From: Paulownia fortunei | Lineage: Eukaryota; Streptophyta; Magnoliopsida; Lamiales; Paulowniaceae | Assembly: GCA_019321725.1 (NCBI GenBank) | Contig: CM033116.1 | Coordinates: 620,001 to 684,000, forward strand | Reading direction: 5' to 3' | DNA: 64,000 nucleotides | Part shown: positions 46,901 to 60,533 of the stretch, one piece after another | Layout of the letters: every line of letters begins with the position of its first letter | How positions within the stretch are numbered: position 1 is the first letter of the stretch | Program-made: the position numbers and the translations under genes | Notes under the pieces: generated by a model | Databases searched by the model: none | What the model saw: only the letters and a program-made list of their open reading frames with translations | Told to the model about the DNA's origin: nothing

Positions 46901-48226
46901 TGTTTGCCTGGTAATAGATGTTCCTTTGGCAGACTACCAAGAAACCATACCGTCCAATTAGTTAGAAACTACTCAAATTTCAATTGATATTTCACAAATT
47001 CATCATCAAATCAACAGATGTAGGCTCAAACCCAGGATAATGGAACATAGTAAAGTAATGTTGCTATTAAAGCCAAAAAATTATGATCTTAAAATACAGT
47101 AGAAGCAGACACAACTATGCAATTTGGACTCCAAATCTGTACCATTGATCACAATCAACACTGCTGCAATCACTCCCACCAGATATATGGAGTATAATAA
47201 ATCCAAGACATTAAACTAACAGTCAAATGTTCATTACTAAAGCATAAACTATTCATACATTCTTACAGTTGCATGAACTAAATGTCATGGAACAAATTCT
47301 TTAATATAGCAAATTGATTCAAAATAATAACATCAGCTGTAAAATGACAAAAAGATAATTCAATAACAAAAATTTACCTCCTGCAGTAAAATCCCGTCAT
47401 GTGTGTTAAAAATCCTAACCAGTGTTCCCTTACTGCTTGCAGTCGCCAGCAAATTCCCATCCTGCGACAGTGCAAAGCACGCAATCCTCGAATCATGAGC
47501 CATAACAAACTTAGTCCTCTTGGATGCATAATGCTCCACCCTAACCTGCCCCTTCTGCAACCCCGGACAAACCAACACAAACGATCCAGCAACCTGCGAC
47601 ACCGCACACAGCCCCTTAGGGTTTGCAATTGTCTCAATCTGATGTAACAGCTTCAAATCCGCAAAATTGTACACGAAAATTTTCTGCTCAAGAACAACAA
47701 CAATTCGATCCCTTCGTAACCGAACCCCGCGGACTTCGGACCTAAAGGATAATTCCCCAATGCATCGGCTCTGATGATCGTCCCAAATCATGACTTTATT
47801 CAACGGATACTGCGGCGTATCGCCGCCGCCGACTAAAGCGAGGATATTGCATCGGAAGAGCATCTCTACAGCGCCGACACCGCCGTTTCCGTCGAAGTCT
47901 CGGCGGAAGATCTCGCGGAAGGGGTCGCAATTGAAGATTCGAAATCCGCGGTCGGTGCCGGTGGCGAAGCAGCCGTAGTCTTGGTTGAACGAGACGTGGA
48001 GGAGTTTGATCGGGTTAGGGTTTGGAATGGTGGAATTATTGGTAGTATTAGAAGAATCGCGGCTGTAGTCGTCGGAGACGGCGTCGAATGGGGGTTCGTC
48101 ATCGGGCGGCGGGTCGGGTTGGATCCCTTGATGTTGCTGTTCAAGGAAGGGTTGGAGCATGGGGGATATGAAATTGGGGCTCGGGTTAGGGTTTGGATGT
48201 GAGGAGAAGCTGGAGAGAGCGGCCAT
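43915..48226 (-). CDS. ATG18A: ATG18-type PROPPIN, WD-repeat autophagy protein (ATG18a-like)
   Basis: Four minus-strand exons: 48226-47378, 45517-45313, 44341-44215 and 44005-43915. All introns are GT-AG with consistent phase, giving 423 residues, very close to Arabidopsis ATG18a. After a Pro/Asn/Ser-rich N-terminus come WD-type blades: [54 protein letters not shown] and [11 protein letters not shown]. The exon 1/2 junction encodes [18 protein letters not shown], the place of the L/FRRG phosphoinositide-binding motif; here it reads VRRG. Exons 3 and 4 add [14 protein letters not shown] and the tail ending LKPEEAF. PROPPINs bind PI3P/PI(3,5)P2 and act in autophagosome formation; the stress-inducible ATG18a is the main plant form. 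Intron 1 is long (about 1.86 kb). No frame break seen. Confidence 0.94.
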
Positions 48227-51200
48227 GGAAGGGATATAGATGGAATTTATGAGAAATGTTGTGCAGTGATTGAATTTGGGTGGAAAGATTGAAAAGAAGA
48301 GGATAAAATTTGGGTAATTTTATTTGGAATCATTAATTTAATTAATATGTTTAAAATTATTTTTCAATAGTTTGATCTAATATTAACTCATATAATATTG
48401 AATTTGTATTTCCATTTTTTAATGGAATGCAGAGATGGCTGGAAATGGAATTGACGGTTATAAACTTACGCCGATAAATTGATTGAGATTAGGGAGAAGA
48501 CCAGCAGTAATTTGGTGGTGGTAAAAGAAGACAGAATTGTCGTAGGCGTGTTTTATTATTTTTGTTTTCTTTTCAAAAAAAGAAGGTGCTGGTTGTAGTT
48601 TTGTCCCCAAGCAATAGTGTTATTCCCTTTTCATTCGTAGAATTCTATTGAATTGAATGAACAGATTTGGTACTTTATTTTTTCTGTTACCAATTATTGT
48701 TATCCATTTCTTTGATATTCTTATTTGATAATTCATATATAATTTTATTTTTTAAAATAATGGGATATTAAAACTTCATTATTTGAAAATTTAACATCAT
48801 TTTTATAAATTCTCATATAAATTTGGGGGTACAGAGACAGTACCTATGGGTTGAAGAAATTCGATAGCTTTAAAACTAAGCCGAAAGTGATAGAGCAGAG
48901 GTCAAGATTCGACTAGCAAACCTACGTGACAAGGCCTATGGTTTAATTGACGAACTAAGGCTTGGATTGTTGAATCTTGGATGTGCAACCTTAATAAAAT
49001 AGGTAAGTGATCTAATTTGTAGGAAAAATCCAAAAATCAAGATAACAAATAAATAAATACTTTTTTTTTTCATTAAAAGAGGAAACTTGGATTTCCCTCC
49101 AAAAAATTAGTTAGGCCTCAAGAAGTAAAAAGGGTTTGGGTTGGATGTTTTATAGCTTGTGATTGGGCTATCTAAAATTGCTAACTACCATGCAGAAACC
49201 TACAATAGACATAAGGAATTGGAAATGAGTTGCAACAAATGAATGTCAAAACTCTTGAAAATACGACAGAAGAGGTCAGACCCTGGGATCCTTAGTCCCG
49301 CTTCTAATTGATCTACAAAAAGCGCAACATAGCCTGAGGAGTGTTGTGAGGTTGGTCATTAGGACTAGAAAGGACTATGTTACACTTTTCAAGTATTCCA
49401 ACATTCTCCCATGTTCAAGACTAGTTTCAGAAAGAGTGGAGGTATGGGTTAGATAAACAGGGTGATGATCAGGATCAATATTCTTATCTCAACTGGATGG
49501 TGTATGGATAGTTCTCATGACAGCTCATTTGCGGAATACCAAGTGATAGATAAGGAGAAATAAACAAAATAGGTTCAGAGAATAAGCTCTTCGCCGAAAA
49601 AATAATTATAGGGCAAGAAAAGTAGAAGAATGAAATAAATTGTTCCCCTTTTATAGAAGAATGAAAAGTAGGTCAAGAGACAACGATGAATTATGACCGT
49701 AGATAGGGAGGTAAAGACGCGTGGATGGATGGATGAAGTGGGTCAGATGAAAAGAAAATACAATTAATTTGGTTAATTATGCGAGAGGGAAAAGAGGGTC
49801 ATTATAGGCCAAAATCACAATAGACACCATAATTTGAAAGGAAGACATGCGTCAACCTTAACCATCAGATGCAAGAAAACTTGCGTACTCTAGCTGACCT
49901 TCAAAACAACTCAGTTCAGGAATTACGAGGGACTAGATAATATGACATAGGTCATGGCCAACTCCTATAGCCCGAGTTATGGCTAAGATAGGTGTTGAAT
50001 GAACGAACCAGGTCAGAATTATCGCTCAATTGATCGGCTCTATGAGGTTATTGGGATTCAATTGAATACTTTGAGTCTTCATGAGTTGTTATGTGAGTTT
50101 AATTGGCTTGCTCTTTAATGTGTACTTATGAATGGTTGTATGATCTGGTTCTATATTACGACAGTTTAACTCATTATGCAGTACATACATCTCTCAGGTT
50201 ATACATGTTTACATAAAATGATAAGAGGTTGATTCAAGGGCTGAATCAATATTTTAAATTTGATTGTCAAATTATTATTTTTTATATATAAATTTTTTAT
50301 TTTATTTTTCTTAACTAATTATTAGAAACTAAAAATGTAAACATAAATATAATATGTTATACTTACACATAAATATTTTATATTTATTATATTTGAATGA
50401 GTATTTGAACAAAAACTAGCTTTTAAATGAAAATATTAATTAATTATAATTCAATTCAACACAAAATAAAAACTAATTTACAAGAATTTGAGCATTATTT
50501 CATAACCATTAATCAAATCAAATAATTTTTATATCATAAAAAACCTACACTTATAATTTTTTGCGAAATAAAAATTAGTATAATTTCAAATAATAAGTAA
50601 CATAAGTGGAATCAAATAAGTTTCAAACTAAAAAATAAAATCAAAAAATTACAATAATATTTTTTGACTAAAATATCCATATTTTTAAAAACAAAATCAT
50701 AATAAATTTTGAAGGTTAGTACAATTACCTTTTAAAACTTTATATCAATAATAAATTCTATTTCTTAATTTTTTTTAGAAAATAAAGTTTAAAAATAATT
50801 TTAGAATATTCCTAAATTTAATAAATTCACATGTTTGGTATAGGATTATAAAAATTCGAGGGATAGGTAGAATAATTTAATTATTCTAGAGGGGGCAAAT
50901 TTTTTGAATTTATTAAAACTTATATATTAAAAATATAAATTTAAAAAATTGAGGGCAACCGCCCCCTTGCCTCTGCTAATGGGTCAATTCATTATTGATA
51001 TATAGTGATAGATAATCTGTTTTTTAGGGTATCAGAGACAAAATAATGTGTACAAAAGACTGTTTTAACAAATTAGATTTAAAATTTCTTATTTATCCCT
51101 ACTATAATGCTTATAAATAGCAGGATCAACTTAAGAAATAAGTTACACATTACACACTTTACATACAATATATATATGTGTGCGCGCTTGCTTGCTTTTT

Positions 51201-52740
51201 ATCTTATTTTGTGTACACTTTACATACAATATATATATGTGTGCGCGCTTGCTTGCTTTTTATCTTATTTTGTGTGTGCGCTTTTGTTTTTTATCTTGTT
51301 CTCCAAGCAATTATCTAATTTGAGTTTCAGAGTTTATACGTTGAGTTAGCCCTACATCTGTTTTGTAAGTCATCGTATGTGGAATTGAATGCAAAGGGCA
51401 GCGGACCAGTTGTTGAGGTGCACCAATAGAACTTGGTGCATATTCAGTGATGAACTATGAGCTTGAAATATGCTAAATATAAGAGGATCATTCGAATTAT
51501 GAGTTGGAAAGAAAAAAAGATAAAATTTGATAGATCAAGTTTATGAGTTTTACAAGTCAACAAACAAGTTGAATTATAATATTTAAATTAAAGCCTTGAA
51601 GTTCAAGCCCACGAGAACTCTTTAATTTATATTATAAATACCATTAATTATCACAATTATATAGCACACAATTTATTTAGTTTTCTATAGCTTTTAGTTC
51701 TATATGTTCAAATTATTTATCTTGGTTTGGTTTTAACTTGAGTGTGGGGGGGGGAGGGGGAGTTTCACTAGAATATCTCTGTGCTTTAATGATTTGTATG
51801 TGTTACAAACAACAACCAAGCTAAAAGACCTACAAAAGTTTTCTAACAGGCCTAAATAAAATCTTTAGATCCTCAAAGATTTTAATGTTTTCGATGATAT
51901 AAAGTCGTATGCTCTTTTGATTGCAAAATTTTGAGAATTATTTCTAAGTATAATTATATGCACATTTACAAAAATTGAGGGGAGAAGTGTAGGGTACAAA
52001 GATTTTTTCCAACAAGTCTGATATTATTATCTCAGGGAGGAAAAAGAGCGAAGAAGAAGAGTGAAGTAGTTGAGCTTAAATTGAAAAGAAAATACGAATT
52101 TAAAATGAAATGCAAAAATATTTAGGAATATGTGATGATAAAACATTGTCTAAAACATGAATCGTACTAAAGATTGAAATATTTCCCAAAATTGATACCA
52201 GTTATCAAACTAGATTTTCGCTTCCCGATTTGGTTTGCATTGAATTTCTTAATTTTAGTGAGTTCATCACACGCTACCCTAGACTACAAACTTGAATCAT
52301 ATTTTTATGGCCTCTGCAAAATTTTGGTCATGGATTGGGCTGAAATCACTCCAAATATATTTTAAATCTAAGAATATCTATAAAATGAAAATCTAAGAAT
52401 AGCATCATTTAATGAATTTAAGGATCCAACATTTGACAATCTTAAGTCCAACAAATGTGTTGGGCCTTGGACAATGGGCCTTGAAACTATTCTTATGTCA
52501 GCATTATTTGGGCAATGCCCCAAACCATCCACTATTTGGGCAAAGCTTACAAAGCACGGAGGTCTACAGTCTACTTATTTATAATAAACCACCACCCAAT
52601 CATTTGTTATCCAAAAATTCGAAAGATTGTCGCCTTGACCCGATAGCAGTACACCTTAAGCCACACACTCTCGGAACACTAGATCCGTCCATCACTTCCT
52701 GAACCTTTTTCTTTTCCCCACTACGCCAACGCGCGCAGAT
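48227..52740. other. Long intergenic region, repeat debris
   Basis: About 4.5 kb without a recognisable gene. Positions about 48840-50170 have a higher GC content than the flanks and read like degenerate transposon or captured sequence, but no frame is preserved. 50250-51000 is extremely AT-rich. A 61-bp tandem duplication lies at 51154-51275. Confidence 0.45.
51154..51275. repeat. Tandem duplication, period 61 bp
   Basis: The unit acactttacatacaatata...ttgtgt, containing a tatatatgtgtgcgcgcttg core, is present twice almost exactly, followed by a partial third copy. Confidence 0.9.
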
Positions 52741-52756
52741 TTGAATAATTTTCGCC

Positions 52757-52773
52757 TCTCTCTCTCTCTCTCT
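52757..52773. repeat. (CT)n tract in the WEE1 promoter/leader
   Basis: A short run of about eight CT units lies about 110 bases upstream of the ATG. Confidence 0.7.
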
Positions 52774-52785
52774 TATTTTTTCAGC

Positions 52786-52798
52786 GCTATATTTATAT
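52786..52798 (+). promoter_or_regulatory. Possible TATA element of WEE1
   Basis: The stretch tatatttatata lies about 90-100 bases before the ATG at 52883 and just after a GC-richer block. A TATA role is plausible but unproven. Confidence 0.3.
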
Positions 52799-52882
52799 AC
52801 ACATTTCTTTCTCTGCGTCTCTACATATATAAGCAGCTGTAAGCACACGAGGGAGAGAGAGAAGAGTGGGGGATTTGGATTC

Positions 52883-55800
52883 ATGAAGAGAAAAGCCCTA
52901 AGGAGGGGAAATCGGAACAGTAGTACGAAGAGACAGAGAAAGAATTCTGAGATAATGGTGAAAGGCACATTGACTAATCACTTGACGGTGCAGCTAGATC
53001 AAGTCTCGCTGAATTTGCCTCGTCAATCGGTTAATCCCTCTCGATTCCAGAAGGTTCTCGATTCCGAAGCTCATTCCGAGTCTTTGCCCCTGGGTTTTGA
53101 TGCTGATGCCGCCGATGACAAAGATTTCATCCTCAGTCAGGATTTCTTCTGGTGAAAAACATTTAGCTTGTTTTATTCTTTTCCAAAGAACTATGTCGGT
53201 GTTTTTTTTTTTTGGTTTTATTTTTAATTGATTTTACTGGGTTTTGATGTAGTACACCTGATTATATTACTCCGGAGATGCCGGCTATGGGAAGCAATTT
53301 AGATTGGAACAAGGTAAGCTTGCGATTTTGCTAAAATACTCGTTCGATTTGAAATTTTGGGTGCTGATATTAGTGGGATTGTTTTGAAGGAAAACATTCC
53401 ATGTCCCAAGTCACCGGAGAAAATGAAGACCATTAGGAGCAAACGGCAAAAACTAGGTAAGAGTGAATGTATGAAATTATATTGTTCAGTAAAAATGCAG
53501 TGTTGAAATTGAAGAAGCTTACATCTTGTACTCCTATTCAAGATTTGTGTTTAAGTAAGGACAAACTTACTGGTCAGACCAAAATGAACAGAGATATCGC
53601 TTGCCATACACAAATAACCCCCATTTGGCTGTTGTCTAAATCTGGAGCTGATATCGGCATCTAGAATGTCACCAGGGCATTAGCTTTTCAGCTTCCTTAG
53701 AACTCAGTAACATTAGCAACATCAATAAATGCTGGCATGTAATACAGTTGTCTTATTTTAATTTGTCTGTATTCTGTTGATTAAAACAAGATTAAAGCCC
53801 GCTTTCCACTTCATGTATGAAATTCTAACTTATGCAAAAATAACAAAGTAAGAAAATCTAGCTGTTTGAATTTGTTATTGGGTTTTAAAATTCATACTTT
53901 GCTGCAGTACCTTTAGCATTTCAAGTCATTTTTATTTGATTCTAATTTAGCTTCCCATATGCCATGATATTATATTTTGTTTAATAAGTTGAGAAAACTG
54001 GTGTCATATATCTTGCTTTAATCATTACCTGCTGCAGTAGAATTGTAGGCAAATGCTCAAATTAGAAAGTAAAAGGTTGTGAATCCAGGTACAAGGGAGT
54101 CACCTCATGCACATGTCATATAGTGGCAAGTTTGGGTTCTCCTATAGACTATATTACAACTGCCCTTGCCCATTGGAACTGATATATTTTTACTCCACTT
54201 ATACATTGTTTGCTCACTTGCTTGTTCTTGCCTGGAATTATTTTAAGAATTCAGTAGTCTGCTTCTTCACTATTCTGATGCTTCAAATGTACTACCCCCC
54301 AGATGTTAACTTGGAAGCATTGTCCGAATCAACTGATATTGGACATCAACCATTGATAGATCTTGCAAAAAATATTTTAGGGAAAGAAATGAAGACAGAA
54401 ACAGCAATTGAGTTGCAAAAGAATTGCAGTTATGTTCCACAGTCTGCAGTGGCTTTACGGTGTAGAGTTATGCCTCCTCCATGCCTAAAAAATCCATACC
54501 TCAAGGATGCATTAGAGTTTGATGCTGATCCTTTTGGAAATCAAAGATCCAAATGTGCAGGTGCAGTTCATTTTTATTAAACTGCTTCGGTTTTCAATTT
54601 TTTGTTAAAAATATCTAGTTAAATGTGATGCAGTATTTAGGCTGAAGAAGCATTATATTCATGTTGATATTATCTGTTATAAAATGCAGAGTGAGTGCAT
54701 CTGTGAGTCCTTTTAGTTTGTATTAGGCCTTCTGTAACATGTGCATTTGTTGTCTCCAGGTTTTTACCCCGCAGGCATTGGTGGTGATGGCCTTTCACGC
54801 TACCGGACTGATTTCCATGAAATAGAGGTTTGAAAACTAAGAGACTGTTGCTATACATTGATTTTTAAAATGCTTATCTATTTCTGACTGATGTTTTTCT
54901 TTTTCAGAAAATTGGTAGTGGAAACTTCAACCATGTTTTCAAAGTCCTGAAGAGAATTGATGGTTGCATGTACGCAGTAAAACATAGCATGAAACAGTTG
55001 CATCAGGACACAGAAAGGTATTTAAATTTAATTGTTCAGCTGATTGTATTAATCACACTCTCATGTGCAGCTTACTTATAATTTAATACTATAACAGGCG
55101 CAAGGCTTTGATGGAAGTTCAAGCTTTGGCAGCTTTAGGTTTGTTGCATTATTATTTTTGTTATTATCTGTATAAAAGGTTGAGATTCTCAAACTTAGCC
55201 ATTGATTCCCATTTTCTCAGGGTACCATGAGAACATAGTTGTCTACTATTCCTCTTGGTTTGAAAATGAGCAGCTCTACATCCAGTTGGAGCTATGCGAT
55301 CATAGCCTATCTATCAATAAACTACCTAAATTATTGACAGAGGGAGAAGCTTTAGAGGCAATGTATCAGGTGAATAATTTTGATTCTATTAGATATTTTA
55401 AGCGCCAGTATTGAAGTGCTGTTATAGAATAATAGGTATGCTATTACTATGTGAAGCAATGCTGGATTGACCTTGGATTAAAGAAGACTTTAAGTGTTAA
55501 ACACGAGCCATCTGATATAAGTAGCTTCTATTAGATGTACCTGGGGTTCTTATCCGCACTTTCAGGAGATTGGAAGAGGAATTGGATGTTGATTCAGAAA
55601 ATAAGTCGCAGATGTTGGCTAAGTCCTTCATCTTTGTGATAAATGCCCTTGTATTGGATATCTTACCTTTCTGTGATTTGTTTTAATGGCCTGATGACTT
55701 AAATGATGCGCTTAGAATTGCTAAAGCTGTTGGAAGGTTTTGTTCTATGGAATGTCATACATGTTCTTGTTTCTAATGATGACTTTTATCTGAGGAGATT

Positions 55801-56376
55801 TGTGATTGTAAGATTCTTGATTGTTGCAGATCGCTAAGGCATTGCAGTTTATACACAGGAGAGGGATAGCTCACTTAGACGTAAAGCCAGATAATATTTA
55901 TGTAAAAAATGGAGTTTATAAACTTGGTGATTTTGGTTGCGCGACTCTCATTGATAAAAGCTTGCCAGTTGAAGAAGGTGATGCACGCTACATGCCCCAA
56001 GAAATCCTGAATGAGAATTATGATAATCTAGACAAAATTGATATATTCTCCTTAGGAGCTTCTATCTATGAGCTCGTGAGAGGGTCACCCTTACCTGAAT
56101 CAGGTCCCCATTTTCTCAATCTTAGGGAAGGAAAACTGCCTCTTCTTCCTGGCCATTCATTGCAGTTTCAGAATTTAATCAAGGTATGTTAGTTTCCAGT
56201 GCTAGATAATGAAAAGTAGATGATAATGAAGGATAATGGCGCATCTGTGCTTTTTTATGATGACCACAACCACTCTTCTTTGTCTACCTTTTTATAATTA
56301 GCAGCTCACTCATAATGCTCTAGCGTGCCTCAATGTTGTCTATGAATCACCACCATGATAATTGTGTCTAAATTGC

Positions 56377-56415
<39 letters not shown>

Positions 56416-57017
56416 CATGTATATATTTTGTGAAAGACTTGAAGGAATAACTTAAAAATGAATTCCAAAACTATAAATTTGAGTTTTGAGGAAACTAAAT
56501 CACAATGTGAATGGTTCTGCTTGCAGCTCTTGCCCAAAGATAAATTCTATATATTCAAAATTGTACCGCAGTTAGGAGAAGAGTTCTATGATTCTTTCTG
56601 AATTAGCAATTCAGACTAGTATTTTGCCTCAATTTCAACTTTTGAAGCCAAGCATTTGAGAAGCTCCTGTCAAAAATGCACAAATAGAGCATTTGAAAAG
56701 ATGTTAATTATTATTTTGTTGCTGGCAGAATTTCTAAATCTGGAGCTAAAAATGCTTTGAATTGCTACAAATTGACTGTATTTTTTTTCTTTATTATTAT
56801 TTTTTGTTCACTGAACATTTGGACCAAAAAGCTGCTTGATCTCACCTAGGAATTAGATTATGTGGGTTTGCCCTTGCAACAGGCCCTTGAGATAATCTTT
56901 GATTTCGTAATCGTTCAGGTCATGATGGATGCTGATCCTGCTCGGAGACCATCTGCTAAAGAACTAGTTGAGAATCCAATTTTTGACAGGCACCAAAGAA
57001 TTGCAAAAAACAAGTAA
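52883..57017 (+). CDS. WEE1: WEE1 protein kinase (CDK inhibitory Tyr kinase)
   Basis: Ten exons: 52883-53151, 53253-53313, 53390-53456, 54303-54560, 54760-54827, 54908-55017, 55098-55138, 55221-55369, 55830-56183 and 56919-57017. All GT-AG with consistent phase, giving 491 residues (Arabidopsis WEE1 is 500). The N-terminal regulatory half is basic, with QDFFCTPDYITPE and ENIPCPKSP. The kinase domain starts at about residue 242: glycine loop IGSGNFNHVF (244 onward), the AVK lysine at about 266, catalytic HLDVKPDN at 356-363, DFG at 375-377, and EGDARYMPQE, all WEE1-type. C-terminal DPARRPSAKELVENP closes the fold. WEE1 phosphorylates CDKs to delay mitosis and in plants chiefly responds to DNA damage and replication stress. 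No lesion seen. Confidence 0.97.
56377..56414. repeat. (AT)n(GT)n microsatellite in the last WEE1 intron
   Basis: About nine AT units pass into about ten GT units within intron 9. Confidence 0.9.
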
Positions 57018-58082
57018 ACCAAAACTAAGCAATCAGGATTTTTTACCAGCTGGAAGCTGCAGCTCACTAGTGTATGTATTTTGGCCATAGCTGAATGGAG
57101 CATGGTAGAAGAAAATATAAAAGAGGACTTCAGATAAGGAAATTTTGCCACACTGTTTTCTCCATTTTCATGCACCAGATTTTACAGTGTAATGGTGCTA
57201 ATTTTGCATAGACTAGAAATGCGAGAAGTGGCTGTATTTTGTTTGTGATTATGGCGACTTCAGGAAGAAGCTCTTGTAGCATTGGTTCACTTGTCTCTCT
57301 TCCTCTCTTTCTCTCTCTCACTCTTGAACTTTCCATTTTAAGTTAATTATTAAGTTAGGTGGCTGGCTTGTTGATTATTCAAATTAACTAAGATTTCATG
57401 TTTTATATTCTTATTGCCAAGAAGCACTGATTTTCTCTTGATGACTTTTGTGGCAGTCAGGCTGAACTGCTGTTAATTATGAGATGAGTTGATCTGATGG
57501 GATTCTGGTGCTCACTTTTATGTTAACGTTGTCTAAATATAGTTAGATGGCACTAATTTTAGCTTGTCATAAGCAGGCTCAAGATAAGAACAATGTGACT
57601 GCCAGATCATGCTCTTTCTTGCAGAAATTGGGCCTGTTGACAACTCTCTTAAGTTTGATGCTGATTTTTGCATGTCCAAAAAATGAGCTGTTTCTGCTTC
57701 TAGCGAGCCTGAAATATAATGGTAGAACTTGTCCTGTATGAAATTGTGAAGTGTCCCTTGAGTTGTATTGTAAAAGAATATCATACACATGCATTTTAAT
57801 ATCATCTGATTACCTTAGCCTGGCTAGGCAATTCATGCATTTTGTGTGTTGATTTTTTGCGTTTCTGGGAAAATATAATGCATTTATCCAATGATTCATT
57901 TGTGCAATGTGAATTAGCAATATTTTTATTCTTTTTTTAATACTATCAGAGCTTGGCTGAGGTTTTCCATGGTGCTGTCTGTGAGGTAAAATGTTGAACT
58001 ATGGCACCCCTTCTCTTAACTCTTCTAATAATTATATTAAATTGATTAAACAAATATTTCTGTGTATTCTTGGTAAAAATTT

Positions 58083-58263
58083 GTGTCACCCTCATGGCCA
58101 CGGATGATTCCGTGTCTTTTTACAGGTGACCATTTTTGCTGAAGCCGTTGCCATTGGAAGAAAAGCACAAAGATGCTTGATTCTGCAATTCTGGTAAACT
58201 TATTCTTTCATTTTTTCGTTGAGTTGTTTTGGTGTCACCCTCATGCCACGCGTGATTCCGTGT
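58083..58263. repeat. Pair of near-identical 32-bp direct repeats
   Basis: The segment gtgtcaccctcatg...gattccgtgt occurs at 58083-58115 and again at 58232-58263, with a one-base indel and one or two changes. It may be the ends of a small element or a local duplication. Confidence 0.7.
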
Positions 58264-60267
58264 GGTGTGCGGGTTTGAGTCATTGTTAGAGTAGTTACTG
58301 ATTGAAAACAAGCACAATAATTCAACCAAATCCATATTGGTGCGAGGTTGTACGAGTTAAAAACTTTGATTTTTCTTGTCTGTACCTAACTTCCTGCTTT
58401 TCGTTGCTTTACAAGAGAACATCCAAATAAATCTTGTCTTCGATTGGAATATGCTCCCAGGGACAGGAATATATTGAATTTGCAATGCGTTGCCACAGCA
58501 AACGATAGAAGAAAATCTACTTTGAAAAGGACATTCATAATTTGAAATTCATCCTTTGGCTTAGCACTTGTAAGAAAAATGAGAAATTCAAGAACTTAGT
58601 ATGTTGTATTAATTAACCAGATAGTGGTTAGGTTACGGCCAGGTTAACCAAAATGGAATGGAAAACGCGGCAGGTTTTCTTTTTTCTTTTTTTTTTTGGT
58701 TGTTTGTTTGTTTTGAAGGAGCTATAAAACTTGGGGTAAATTCAATTAAAGAAAGAAGAATTGATCCCAAAAATGAAAAGGTGGTAAAAATAAAGAAAAT
58801 GAAATTATTGTGCTTGTTCTCAATCACTCGTGGAGACAAAAATTTATGTTGAATCCATCTGGTGGCATGAGCGTCTGTACTTAAGGTGAGTTAAAAAGGA
58901 AAGAATAATTTATGCAAAAATCCGACTCGAGTGTTCAAAAGTTGGTTTATCGAATTTACTCAAGGCCAAATCAGAGGAGAATGTCGACTTCTTTCAGAAT
59001 TAGTCCAGATAATGCCACCGACAACTTGAGTTATCAATAACAACAACAAAAAAAAAAAAAAAAAAGTTGAATGGGCATAATTATACTTTTCAATTAACCT
59101 TTTGAGCAGGAAAATCATAGATTGTAGGTGTCAAACCGATAGCTGTCATATAAGTAGGGAGAAAATTCAAAATCTAAATTTTGTATATTCGTTGAATTTG
59201 GCCATAATGATGTTTGTCTATAATTAGGAAGATGCCGATAGATACTGACCGTGCAAGTTTAAATCCATATACTAAAGCCAAATGCTTTCTTAAATCAATC
59301 CGCAGAATTAACTAAGAGAAAGTGAAGATGATTCAGCTGATTAAATGTCAAATTCAGAATTGCCATTTATTTTGTCAGGTTTATTACTCAGGTTCTATTT
59401 GCCCAAGAAATGCAGTTACTTAACACAAATTGTTAATGCTGAAGTTTAGTAAGCCTATGATATAGTTGTCTGTTGTTAGAAAAACTCAAAAACAACATAA
59501 CCTAAGATTATGCTTGCTGCCCATAATGCGATAGGCTATAGATACAGACGGCAGAATGTCGGACAGATTAAGAGATGGAGATACAATAAATTAGTCCATG
59601 ATTAGTGATACTTAGTCGCATTATTATTGAGGGTTCTACATTAAAACTCATCACCCTCTGCCATGCCAAACCCTTACCATATTAAAACTACATTATTTTT
59701 GTCACATTTATTAACATATACTTATACAATATGGTACACATTAGAATCATATTATTTCTTAATTATGATAATTGAAGATAAATAAATAAATGATAAAAGC
59801 TCTATGTAATTATTTTTATCTTAAGTTGACGTATGGAGACAAATGTTTTTCCTCTTTGAATTCACATGCAAAGACAATTACTATTTTCTTTATTAACAAC
59901 TAAATGTTTCTTTGACCTTTATGGTGATATATACAAGTACGGTTCTTGTGTGATTTCATAGTGGTAGTTAAAAGTGGTTTTACTCTGTATTATTTGATTA
60001 TTTTCAATGCATATGAAATAGGGTAAATGGCAAGCGCCCCATGTGTCTCTCCAAATTTCCTTATTTTAGTACTTTATCTTCTAAAAGGTAATTTGAAAAT
60101 ATTTTACTCGATCAATTTATATTTATTATAATATTTTATCATTTAATGATATTTTTAAATTAAATTAAATTTTTATTAGAAAGTTTTTCGCCAGCTGTCA
60201 TTGTGTGTTTTTCTCCTTTTTTTTGGTCAAAAAACTAAGCCAAAGGTTTTGTAATATATTTTTTGTT

Positions 60268-60533
60268 ATTATTAATGGTAAAGATACGATAAATTGTGAT
60301 ATTTTTATTATAAATAATATTAATTACAGTATGAGAAATATATTATGTGGTTGCGAATAATAATTGAAAAAATAAAAATTGTGTCGGTTGTTCCACATGG
60401 GGTAACATATTTTAACTATTATATAATAAATATTGTGTTCTCTATCATTACCATATGTTACCTCTTAATTTATTATTGCGATGGATATTATTTATAACAA
60501 AAATATCATTTTTTTTGTCATACCTTTTAATAA
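60268..60533. repeat. Imperfect inverted repeat, MITE-like
   Basis: A left arm at about 60268-60328 and a right arm at about 60478-60533 are complementary with gaps; a shared core is gatatttttnttataaataa. The ~265-bp unit could fold into a long hairpin. No clear target duplication was found. Confidence 0.5.
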
